Below, piece by piece: positions 25,649 to 33,638 of a stretch of DNA of 64,000 bases. This DNA is from Akkermansiaceae bacterium UBA956. Lineage in GTDB: Bacteria; Verrucomicrobiota; Verrucomicrobiia; Verrucomicrobiales; Akkermansiaceae. The notes beneath the pieces are model-generated. The model saw only the letters and a list, made by a program, of their open reading frames with translations. It did no database searches and was not told the DNA's origin. The translations under genes and the position numbers were made by a program. Each line of letters starts with the position of its first letter. The first letter of the stretch is position 1. Where the stretch lies: assembly GCA_002293145.1 (NCBI GenBank), contig DBCO01000027.1:1-64000 (forward strand), read 5' to 3'.

Positions 25649-25942
25649 ATGACCGCCACTGAACTCGCCCAATCTGCCCAGCATGATGAACAAGCACCTG
25701 CTGGACTGAATGCCGCCCTACACTGCTTATGGTTTAGCAAAGCAGGTCAATGGGATGCAGCGCACGATGCCTGTCAACTGATCGGCGAACCCGTAGGAGC
25801 GTGGCTGCATGCGCACTTGCATCGCGAAGAAGGAGACCACGGCAATGCGGCGTATTGGTATGCAAGGGCGAGAAAGCCCGTGCCGCCGAGAAATCTGAGC
25901 ATTGCGGACGAATGGGCGCAGTTGGTTGCGGCTTTGACGTAG
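25649..25942 (+). CDS. small conserved hypothetical protein
   Basis: 97-residue cytosolic protein with a recognisable family pattern, ALHCLWFSKAGQWDAAHDAC, then AWLHAHLHREEGDHGNAAYW, then YARA. Proteins with the same WDxAHxxxQ...HAxLHRxEGD...YWYxRA layout are widespread in bacteria but have no assigned function that I know. The repeated aromatic and His residues suggest a helical bundle. Start at ATG 25649, 64 bases from the divergent secreted-protein gene. Confidence 0.72.
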   Translation: MTATELAQSAQHDEQAPAGLNAALHCLWFSKAGQWDAAHDACQLIGEPVGAWLHAHLHREEGDHGNAAYWYARARKPVPPRNLSIADEWAQLVAALT

Positions 25943-26089
25943 AGCCGCAAGTCAGAAAGTCGAAGGTTTAAAGTCGGGATTTTTTGTTAGATCGGAAATC
26001 TCGAAATGTTATTATGTCCCGCCATCTTGACGCGCGTTGTCGTATCGTTCAAGCATCACGTCTTATGTCTGAAAATTTTGCGTCTTTTT

Positions 26090-26848
26090 TCACGGTCTAA
26101 CGGGAATGCCGCGTTCGGCGAAGATTTGCTTTGCCTCGCCGACGGTATGTTTGCCGAAGTGAAAAATCGAGGCGGCGAGCACGGCATCGGCGTGGCCTTT
26201 TTCTAACACCTCGACCATGTGCTCCAGGTTCCCTGCCCCGCCGCTGGCGATGACAGGAATGCCCACTGCTAGAGAAATGGCGGCGGTGAGCTCAATGTCA
26301 TAGCCGTTTTGCGTGCCATCGGCATCCATGCTAGTGAGAAGAATCTCTCCTGCTCCCCGTTCGTATATTTCCTTGGCCCAGGCGACGGCATCAAGGCCGA
26401 CGGGGGTGCGGCCACCGTGCGTGTAAACGCCCCATTTGCCTGGGCCTTCGCGTTTGGCATCGATGGCGACGACGATGCATTGACTGCCGAAGGCTTTGGC
26501 GCCGGCATCGACGAGAGAAGGTTCTTTCACCGCAGCTGTATTGATACCGACTTTGTCGGCACCAGCAAGCAACATCAGCCGCATGTCCTCGACGGTGCGA
26601 ATGCCGCCACCGACGGTCAGCGGAATGAAGCAATGCTCGGCAGTGCGGCGCACTACATCGGCCATGGTGGCGCGATTGTCCGACGATGCGGTGATATCGA
26701 GAAACACCAATTCATCGGCCTTCTGGGCATTGTAGGCCATGGCGCATTCCACAGGATCACCGGCATCGATGAGATCGACAAAGTTCACACCTTTGACCAC
26801 GCGGCCACCAGTGACATCGAGACAGGGAATGATACGTTTTGCCAGCAC
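26090..26848 (-). CDS. hisF: imidazole glycerol phosphate synthase cyclase subunit
   Basis: HisF works with HisH to make imidazole-glycerol phosphate and AICAR in histidine synthesis. The 252-residue TIM barrel has LAKRIIPCLDVTGGRVVKGVNF, with the catalytic Asp in CLD, then FLDITAS, VGGGIRT, and the second catalytic Asp in LTSMDADGTQNGYD. A GTG start at 26848 gives the usual N-terminus VLAKRII; an ATG at 26935 adds 29 residues without family support. hisH and other his genes are not adjacent, so the pathway is scattered in this genome. Confidence 0.94.
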   Translation of the reverse strand: MLAKRIIPCLDVTGGRVVKGVNFVDLIDAGDPVECAMAYNAQKADELVFLDITASSDNRATMADVVRRTAEHCFIPLTVGGGIRTVEDMRLMLLAGADKVGINTAAVKEPSLVDAGAKAFGSQCIVVAIDAKREGPGKWGVYTHGGRTPVGLDAVAWAKEIYERGAGEILLTSMDADGTQNGYDIELTAAISLAVGIPVIASGGAGNLEHMVEVLEKGHADAVLAASIFHFGKHTVGEAKQIFAERGIPVRP

Positions 26849-27298
26849 GGCAGAAATGCCATACCAAAGCCCGCGTTCTGGCAAGACCTCATTTTTCGTC
26901 GATAGCAAAAATTTCGCTTCATTGTTCGGGTGCAACTGAAAGTAATGGTCAGGTCAGAAACTCTCCGCAATGTGCTCAGTCCAGAGAAACGGGCTTATCA
27001 ACAACTGCAGCCACTGAATTCCACTGATAGAACTGATCATTGATAAAAAAATGACTCGCGCAGAGACGCGGAGACGCAGAGATTCCGTGGTCAACCAATA
27101 ACAAATAACCTAGTAACTCCTGCCTTCTTCTCAATTCTGAAATTCTGTTTCAATTTGCCTCCATCACGACTAATTTCCCCATACTCTAGGATCTAAGCTA
27201 ACTTAAAAATTTTGCAAGCCTGCCGCTTGACCACTAATTTTAGTTACACCCCAGCAGTGCTTGACGATGAAGGCTCGGATCGCTATTTATAGGCGCAG
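26849..27298. other. intergenic region with 8-bp-period repeat
   Basis: No gene is seen between hisF and the LURP-like gene. The stretch 27011-27030 (CCACTGAATTCCACTGAT) resembles text at 16143-16160, and 27056-27081 is the degenerate GCAGAGAC repeat listed separately. Confidence 0.5.
27056..27081. repeat. degenerate GCAGAGAC repeat, copy 1
   Basis: CGCGCAGAGACGCGGAGACG followed by CAGAG shows three imperfect 8-base units. Similar units occur at 48548-48572 and, in the opposite orientation, at 48701-48733; shorter matches lie in 16014-16040. Confidence 0.7.
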
Positions 27299-27892
27299 AT
27301 GAACTTTCCTCTGTCACTCCGATTCAAATTGCTCGCACTTACGCCGCAGATCTATGTCAACGATGCCGCCGAGCAGCCGGTCTTTTACGTGAAGCAGAAA
27401 ATGTTTAAGCTGCGCGAGAAAATCGAGGTATTTCGTGATGAGAGCCGCAGTCAATTGTTCTGCACGATCGCCGCCAACAAAATCATTGATTGGTCGGCGC
27501 GCTATTTTTTTACTGCAGCCGATGGCGCCGATCTTGGTTCGGTAGGTCGTCGTGGCATGCGCTCGTTATGGCGCGCATCGTATGACATTTTCGCCCCTGC
27601 CGACAACAATGCCGACTTCGAAATCCGTGAGGAAAATCCGTGGGCTAAAATTGGTGATAGTTTCTTAGGCCAAATTCCGATTGTCGGCATCTTCGCCGGC
27701 TATATGTTCCACCCGCGCTACGTAGTGACCCGCAAGAGCACAGGCCTACCTGTGTTGCGCCTCACAAAACGCAGCGCCTTGTTTGAAGGGAAATTCATCA
27801 TCGAGAAATTCGGTGACGCCAACGAGCAAGAAGAAGTATCGTTGACGCTGTCGCTGCTGATGCTGATTCTGCTAGAGAAAAACCGCGGTTGA
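27299..27892 (+). CDS. LURP-one-related (Tubby-like) protein
   Basis: The 197-residue product resembles the LURP/YxjI-type family with its beta-barrel fold. It has VFYVKQKMFKLREKIEVFRD near the N-terminus, a central region with WSARYFFTAADGADLGSVGR, and a C-terminal hydrophobic helix (LSLLMLILLEK). The function of bacterial members is unknown; a membrane-lipid or phospholipid-scramblase relation has been suggested for the fold. It is encoded alone on the plus strand. The ATG at 27299 begins MNFPLSLRFKLLAL. Confidence 0.68.
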   Translation: MNFPLSLRFKLLALTPQIYVNDAAEQPVFYVKQKMFKLREKIEVFRDESRSQLFCTIAANKIIDWSARYFFTAADGADLGSVGRRGMRSLWRASYDIFAPADNNADFEIREENPWAKIGDSFLGQIPIVGIFAGYMFHPRYVVTRKSTGLPVLRLTKRSALFEGKFIIEKFGDANEQEEVSLTLSLLMLILLEKNRG

Positions 27893-28091
27893 TCCTCACG
27901 GGCTGCTGACGCAGAATTATCGTATTGGGAGAACCATCAACCTGCCCATTTTAGGGGGCGAGGAGCTACACGCCTAGCGGAATGCTGCGTGCCACAAATC
28001 GATAGATTTTCCGCCTGAAATGGCGCAGATGATGCTTCTATATCGCTGTCTTTCATGACTCCCAGTCTCTCCCCTGCTACTTTCTTCTGCG

Positions 28092-28442
28092 ATGAATCCT
28101 TTCTATCATTCTAGCACGCCCGCAGATCCGCTCTCCTTGCACAATTTTCGCCAAGAGCATGACAACTGCGGCATGGGTGCCATCGCACACATTCGCGGAG
28201 AACGCTCGCACTCGATCATCGAACTCGCATTACACTCCGCCTTAAACATGACTCACCGTGGCGCTGTGGATGCCGACATGAATCAGGTGATGGTTCCGGT
28301 GTGCTTTCATGTCTTGAGCTTACGCCAGAAATATGAGGGCAATGATCTACCAGTGCAGGCCTTTCATTTTAATGAGTTTTCTCACGTGAATAGTATAACG
28401 ACACTGGACGAGAATATGACGCACTATTTGCCCGATGTTTGA
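28092..28442 (+). pseudogene. gltB: 5' fragment of glutamate synthase large subunit
   Basis: The first about 65 codons match the N-terminal glutaminase domain of glutamate synthase: EHDNCGMGAIAHIRGERSHS with the catalytic Cys of the mature enzyme, then ALHSALNMTHRGAVDADMN. After DADMN, where the family continues with TGDGAG, the frame enters 51 residues I do not recognise and stops at 28440-28442. Intact gltB has about 1500 residues, so this is a truncated copy; a fusion to unrelated sequence by deletion is likely. It could still be translated as a short protein but would lack the synthase. Confidence 0.78.
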
Positions 28443-28448
28443 TGAAAA

Positions 28449-29192
28449 TCAACCGTCTTGTGGCAACGCTGCCGCAAGCAAAGACAGCATTTGCACCGCT
28501 GCCAATTTGCCCGTTTCGAGAACTTCGCGGTGATTCAGTTCATCGCTCGACATCCCTGCCGCCCAATTGGTTAGACATGAAAAACCCAAAACCTCCATGC
28601 CCAGAGCCTTGGCCTGAATTGCCTCCAATACCGTGCTCATGCCCACCGCATCCGCCCCAATCGCGCGTAACATGCGAATTTCCGCCGGAGTCTCATACTG
28701 CGGACCTCGCAGTCCTGCATAAACGCCCTCATGCAAGGGCATACCCAGTTCATTCGCTTTTTTGCGCATCAAATCTCGCCACTCAGCCGAATAGACCTCC
28801 GACATGTCGAAAAAATTCGGCCCACCTTCCAATGGAGATGTTCCTGTAAGGTTCAAATGATCACTGAGCATCATCCAGCGCCCTGGCAGATACTCTGGAT
28901 GCAGTGTTCCAGCAGCATTCGTTAAAATGATCCGTGTCACACCCTGCTCCGCCAGCCAGCGCACACCTGCCGTCGCCGCCTGCGCACTGTGACCTTCATA
29001 CAAATGCACACGCCCTTGCATCACCCACAAGGGTATACTCGCGAACTGACCTAAAAAAAACCGACCCACATGCCCTGCGACGTGCGAAACCGGCAGGCCC
29101 GCTTCTGCGAAGCCTATCGATTTCTCAACGCATACTTCATTGGCCAACGAACCTAGCCCCGAGCCTAACACAATCGCAGTATCTACTTTCAT
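28449..29192 (-). CDS. purine nucleoside phosphorylase
   Basis: Trimeric-type PNP (247 residues) that splits inosine or guanosine into base and ribose 1-phosphate. Recognisable are the N-terminal VLGSGLGSLANEV, GHVGRFFLG, MQGRVHLYEGHS, LTNAAGTL, the GLRGPQYETPAEI and GADAVGMSTV segments and the terminal FSCLTNWAAGM. This is the class I PNP pattern (PunA/XapA type). It is convergent with the gltB fragment, with 6 bases between stops, and preceded by the MFS-acyltransferase gene on the same strand, 6 bases away. Confidence 0.93.
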   Translation of the reverse strand: MKVDTAIVLGSGLGSLANEVCVEKSIGFAEAGLPVSHVAGHVGRFFLGQFASIPLWVMQGRVHLYEGHSAQAATAGVRWLAEQGVTRIILTNAAGTLHPEYLPGRWMMLSDHLNLTGTSPLEGGPNFFDMSEVYSAEWRDLMRKKANELGMPLHEGVYAGLRGPQYETPAEIRMLRAIGADAVGMSTVLEAIQAKALGMEVLGFSCLTNWAAGMSSDELNHREVLETGKLAAVQMLSLLAAALPQDG

Positions 29193-29198
29193 TATGCT

Positions 29199-31757
29199 CT
29201 ATTGTTTCGCTTCGATTTTTACAAATCCTAGCTCGTCCATGCTTGATCCCAGAAGAAAAATCCCCCCATCATCAGAAATAGCCGGCCCCGTGAATCGCAG
29301 CCCTCCGTCCTCGCGCGTAGCAGCGAATCCTGGAATCAAACGTCCTACTGCTCCCTCACGTATCCCCCATTGCTCAGGACTTGTCGCCGCTCCTCGCGGA
29401 GGGTCTGGCATCGACATTGCTAGGACGACGCCATCGCGCAATAAGCACCGGCAATGCAAGATATGACTCGGCAGACCCTCTAAAAATTCGTCAGAAAAAT
29501 CATAAAACACTCCGGGAACTGCATTTCCTCGCGCAGCACACAAGTGTGCATGAGTAGCGCATCCCCCCACGCGAACCGCCGTGGAAAGCAAGTCTTTCTC
29601 ATCACACAGAACCTTGCACGAAAACAAACTCGCAAAAGCCGTGCTGATGGCGCCTAACTTTGCAGATAAAGCATCACCGGACCACACCGCGTATTCTTGG
29701 CCGCGCTGCAACGCATTGACTTGCCCGAGTTGCAAACCATTCACCCACTGGCCAGGTTGTGCTTTTTTCAGCAAACCCGTAGCTTCTGCACGCACCCGCA
29801 AGGCTTCAGCACTTGCATGCAACATGGCTGTGCGCACCGATTCTGCATTTGCCTCGCTTGCCAACATCGCGGGTTCAAAGACCAAGGTCATCGGATAAGG
29901 AAATCTGTAAGGCATTTTCTTGAAAAACTGGCCACGCTCAAACGAAAAAATCGAACCCCATGCGCCATCCATCCACACCGGCACCACCGGAGTTCCCGCC
30001 TTGCGAACCATCAATTCAAAACCGCGTTTGATTTCTTGTAAGCAACCCGTGCGCGTCAATTCCCCTTCTGCGAACAAACATACCACGTAGCCTTCATTCA
30101 AGGCCTCAGCAACAACGCGAATCGCATCCTTGGCCTTGGTCGATGAAATCGGCACCGTATCAAACATACGCGCAAACCAGCCCACACCCTTTGCCGTCAT
30201 AAATCCATCATACATCACAAATCGAATTGGACGATGGCACGCCGCCGAGAGAAAAAACGAATCCGCCCAAGTTACGTGGTTCGGCAACAATAACACACCA
30301 CCTTTATCCGGAACATGCTCACGACCGACTACGCGGATTTTGTAAATCAAGCGTATCACAGGCAGCACGATCACCCGCAGAAATTCCGCCATCAACATCC
30401 GCAATGCGTGAATCGTAGCCAGTAAGCACAACAACGATACCACCAATACCTGCCATCGCACCGCCACCAATCCTGAGAGATGTAGCTTTTCACAAATCAA
30501 GGATACCACTGCAATCACCAAGACCGCAAAAATCCCCGCCAAGCAATCCTGCAAATTCACTGCTGATTGCATTTCACCCCGCTTGTCTGCGGGATAGCGG
30601 TCTTGCATCCAAGCGTTCAACGGAGCGAGAAAAAGCGCAGAGCTAAATGCCAAGCACAGCAGTGTTCCCAAAAACATATATTCCTGCATCGATGATCGAC
30701 CAGCCACTGGCTCAGCCAACCCGATCAAGATCTTGTAACCTTCAGCTGTGCCATACGGAATCGCACACAGCAAAAGCGCGCAGACAAACATCATAATCGA
30801 TGAAATCGGCACCCACCCCAATTGAATGCGCCTTCTCTGCAACACCGATGCCGCACCGAATCCTGCGGCCATACCAATCGAAGCCGCGGCCATGAACAAC
30901 GAAGATATCGAGCCAAAGCCCTCGCCGCCTTGCGTCAATTCCCGCGCGAGCTTGAGCGACCACAAATTGATAAATGCCGCAAATCCCCAGAAAAATGCCA
31001 CACCAAACGAACCATGCCGCAATGGCAAATCGGACCACAAAGTTCGCAAATCTTGGAAATGACCGACCAGCAAGGACAGGCGAAACGGCTCGCGACTCTG
31101 CGCTTGCAAAGGTGGCAAGATCCAGCCCATGAACACTGCTGGCACAGCTGCAATCGTAAGAATGATAAGAGGCACGAGAGCCGCTTGCCATGCCATTTCC
31201 GTGCTGCCGCCAAGCGATTTCCAGCGGCTATCAAAGATCGCACCCGCAGCAATTTGTCCCGCAAGGATCGCCAACATCGCCATGGCTTGCTGCAAACCCG
31301 AGGCCATACCAAGGTGTTTTGTGCCTAACAGTTCTTTGTTCAATCCGATCTTTGCGGGGCTGAAAAATGCAGACTGCACGGCTAACAGAAAAAATCCCGA
31401 CATCGCGCCTACCAGCCGGTGATTCATGACTTCCACAGTAATCCAAAGCAACACCACCAGCTGAAAAATCGCCGAGCCAATCACCACCGTGCGTTTGGAA
31501 AAACGATCATTTATCCATCCTGCTAAGGGGGCGAAAAGCACGAAAGGCAAAGCAATCAGAATACCTGCGTAGGATTCCACAGCAATCCCCACTGCCGCTC
31601 CCAAAGGCACCAACAAAAACTGAGCCATCTTATCATTGAAGGCATTCTGCGTTTGCTGGATCATCACGCTCCAAAACCCCGCCCATTCACGAGGTCCCGG
31701 CTTAAAATCCGCAATCGGGTCGGCGCACTCTTTACCAGTATGCAATGTTTCGGTCAT
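29199..31757 (-). CDS. MFS transporter-acyltransferase fusion (LplT/Aas-like)
   Basis: A bifunctional membrane protein of 852 residues. About 25-425 is an MFS transporter with 12 predicted helices, similar to the lysophospholipid flippase LplT. The following domain, about 440-640, is a PlsC-type acyltransferase with NHVTWAD (NHX4D-like) and FAEGELTRTG (the usual FPEGTRS). The last 200 residues read like a degenerate AMP-ligase end (REGAVGRLIPGFAATREDGG then LRFTGPAI) but lack the ATP-binding motifs of Aas, so the acyl-ACP synthetase half seems lost. The likely role is recycling of lysophospholipid in the inner membrane. ATG at 31757; the upstream GTG adds two codons. Confidence 0.8.
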   Translation of the reverse strand: MTETLHTGKECADPIADFKPGPREWAGFWSVMIQQTQNAFNDKMAQFLLVPLGAAVGIAVESYAGILIALPFVLFAPLAGWINDRFSKRTVVIGSAIFQLVVLLWITVEVMNHRLVGAMSGFFLLAVQSAFFSPAKIGLNKELLGTKHLGMASGLQQAMAMLAILAGQIAAGAIFDSRWKSLGGSTEMAWQAALVPLIILTIAAVPAVFMGWILPPLQAQSREPFRLSLLVGHFQDLRTLWSDLPLRHGSFGVAFFWGFAAFINLWSLKLARELTQGGEGFGSISSLFMAAASIGMAAGFGAASVLQRRRIQLGWVPISSIMMFVCALLLCAIPYGTAEGYKILIGLAEPVAGRSSMQEYMFLGTLLCLAFSSALFLAPLNAWMQDRYPADKRGEMQSAVNLQDCLAGIFAVLVIAVVSLICEKLHLSGLVAVRWQVLVVSLLCLLATIHALRMLMAEFLRVIVLPVIRLIYKIRVVGREHVPDKGGVLLLPNHVTWADSFFLSAACHRPIRFVMYDGFMTAKGVGWFARMFDTVPISSTKAKDAIRVVAEALNEGYVVCLFAEGELTRTGCLQEIKRGFELMVRKAGTPVVPVWMDGAWGSIFSFERGQFFKKMPYRFPYPMTLVFEPAMLASEANAESVRTAMLHASAEALRVRAEATGLLKKAQPGQWVNGLQLGQVNALQRGQEYAVWSGDALSAKLGAISTAFASLFSCKVLCDEKDLLSTAVRVGGCATHAHLCAARGNAVPGVFYDFSDEFLEGLPSHILHCRCLLRDGVVLAMSMPDPPRGAATSPEQWGIREGAVGRLIPGFAATREDGGLRFTGPAISDDGGIFLLGSSMDELGFVKIEAKQ

Positions 31758-31899
31758 CCGCACTCAATAAACAGCGGATTCGCAGAAAACACAAGCCTGC
31801 ATCGACGGAGAGTATTTCCATCAAACGAGCATAGGCTTCTCTCCCGTGCCTAATAGTCCGTTTTGATGTGCAACTCGCTGCGACACGCAGACGGCACAC

Positions 31900-33231
31900 C
31901 TACGATCTATCACCTGAGACAGGAGTGATGCAATGTTGATGGAGCTTCCTCAAGGAAAACACCAAAATCACCGAAGCAAACAAAGATCCAGCGCAGATGT
32001 AATACGCATACATCGCAGCCTTGGCGGGGACTTCATCATAAAGAAAACCAAAGAACGGAGGTGCAATCAGCCCTGCCGTGGCCCAGCCGGTGAGCGCCAG
32101 ACCGTGCAAGGAAGACATCCGCTTCGATCCATAAAGATCACTAATCAAAGAAGGGATTGTGCCGAAGCCACCGCCGTAAGACGCGATCACGAAGCAGATC
32201 AAAATACTGTAGATCAGGGGAGAAATGGCGTGAGGCAGGACGAGGTAAATGATGCTGGCCGCACCAAGCAAGGCGATGAAAATATTGACCCTGCCAAAGT
32301 GATCCGAGAGCCAAGCCCAGATCAAGCGCCCGATGCTATTCCCCAAAGATGCGATGGCGATCAAGGTGGCGCCTACAGTGGCGAGGGCTTCCGGACTCAG
32401 CCCTGGATCCGCAGCTTTTGAGACATCCTGCATCATCCGTGACAACTGGCTGATAATGCCCAAACCAGCCAAGCTGTAGCTGAAACAAATCAACCACAAG
32501 CGTATGCGCACATTAGGTAAATGTTGGTAAGTATCTGCAATAGTCTGCTGGTGTTTCTTAGCAATAGCAGCATGAGGGCTGTAAATAAAATGACACGCGA
32601 TCGTCATGATAATGCCATAGACAACAGCAATGATGAGAAACGCGCCGGCCACATTATTTTTAGCAAGACCCATCGCTAACGGAGCGAACACCTTGCTCAT
32701 AAACAAGGCACCGATGCCAAACCCCATCACGATCATACCCGTAGCGAACCCCTTTTTATCAGGAAACCACCCGGTAATAGTCGAGACAGCCGTAAGGTAT
32801 CCTGTCCCGAGCCCGATGCCGCCAATCACACCGTAACCAAGTGCCAGAACGATAAAACTCAACCAACTAACCCATGGCGTGGTGATATTACCAATCACTC
32901 CAGACCCTAGGTAAAGCCCGAGAGCCGCGACCAGATATCCGGAAACAAAAAACCACGCCGAGCGTTTCATCAGCTGGCGCCCGCCAAGCTTTGCCACCAA
33001 GGGACCCGTATAAAGCGCGGAGAAGCCAAGCCCCGCAACGGCGAGGCTGAAGATCAGCGATGTCTGCCAGTTCGCCCAATGATAAGCAGCCTGCAAGGGC
33101 TTGGTGAAAAAACTCCATGCATACACAGAGCCTAAACTCGCCATCAGGAACACACCTGAGAACAAGATCAAGCGACGATCAGGTGGATTTTTTGGCAATG
33201 GTTCATCAATGGATACAGCATGATCAGTCAT
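31900..33231 (-). CDS. OFA-family MFS transporter (oxalate/formate or monocarboxylate)
   Basis: Membrane transporter of 443 residues with 12 predicted helices. The first helix region contains GSVYAWSFFTKPLQ, typical of the OFA family, and the middle has GIGLGTGYLTAVSTITGWFPDKKGFATG with the GWFPDKKG motif of the family, plus a second FGTIPSLISDLYG. The substrate is probably a small organic anion (oxalate, formate or lactate), but this cannot be fixed from sequence. The ATG at 33231 matches the start; the upstream ATG at 33291 is less likely. Confidence 0.82.
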   Translation of the reverse strand: MTDHAVSIDEPLPKNPPDRRLILFSGVFLMASLGSVYAWSFFTKPLQAAYHWANWQTSLIFSLAVAGLGFSALYTGPLVAKLGGRQLMKRSAWFFVSGYLVAALGLYLGSGVIGNITTPWVSWLSFIVLALGYGVIGGIGLGTGYLTAVSTITGWFPDKKGFATGMIVMGFGIGALFMSKVFAPLAMGLAKNNVAGAFLIIAVVYGIIMTIACHFIYSPHAAIAKKHQQTIADTYQHLPNVRIRLWLICFSYSLAGLGIISQLSRMMQDVSKAADPGLSPEALATVGATLIAIASLGNSIGRLIWAWLSDHFGRVNIFIALLGAASIIYLVLPHAISPLIYSILICFVIASYGGGFGTIPSLISDLYGSKRMSSLHGLALTGWATAGLIAPPFFGFLYDEVPAKAAMYAYYICAGSLFASVILVFSLRKLHQHCITPVSGDRS

Positions 33232-33374
33232 TTTGGATTTTTTAGGGTTCTTTCTCCCCCACTCCCTAGGGAGCGTTTCCCTCTTTGTCAAAACAACATC
33301 ACGACAACGTTGAAAAAATTTACACTTTGCAGATCGCAGCGGATTTTTTTGCGTTTTTTGCGGCGAATGCTATC

Positions 33375-33554
33375 ATGGATCGCATGGAAGAAACGAGTGT
33401 TCAGTGTCCGACTTGTGGTGAGTATTTTTCGGTGATGGGACCGAGTTGGGAAGAACTGCCCGCGGAGTGGGACTACGACTGCGAGATCTGCTGTCGACCG
33501 ATGATTTTGGTATTTGATGAAAGTGGCGGCTACGCTCGGGGATTGGGCGAGTGA
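33375..33554 (+). CDS. CPXCG-motif cysteine-rich small protein
   Basis: A 59-residue protein with CPTCGEYF and CEICCRPM zinc-binding pairs, the CPXCG layout of a small conserved family with unknown function. ATG at 33375; an ATG at 33384 would shorten it by three residues. It is divergent from the OFA transporter and convergent with the RpiB-GlyA gene. Confidence 0.8.
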   Translation: MDRMEETSVQCPTCGEYFSVMGPSWEELPAEWDYDCEICCRPMILVFDESGGYARGLGE

Positions 33555-33560
33555 GTATGT

Positions 33561-33602
33561 TGCAAAAAACAAATGGACCGCAAACCTGAGTCTGCGATCC
33601 AT
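33561..33602 (-). terminator. putative terminator of the rpiB-glyA gene
   Basis: The minus strand has ATGGATCGCA (33602-33593) pairing with TGCGGTCCAT (33582-33573) with one mismatch, followed by TTTGTTTTTTGC. A second hairpin GACGCTT-ATA-AAGCGTC lies at 33616-33632, nearer the gene's stop. Confidence 0.6.
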
Positions 33603-33638
33603 CTTGTGAAGGTTAGACGCTTATAAAGCGTCGGCACA

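Noticed and set aside
33616..33632. Hairpin GACGCTT-ATA-AAGCGTC as a terminator
   Set aside because: It has no T-run in either direction; only the hairpin at 33573-33602 has one on the minus strand.
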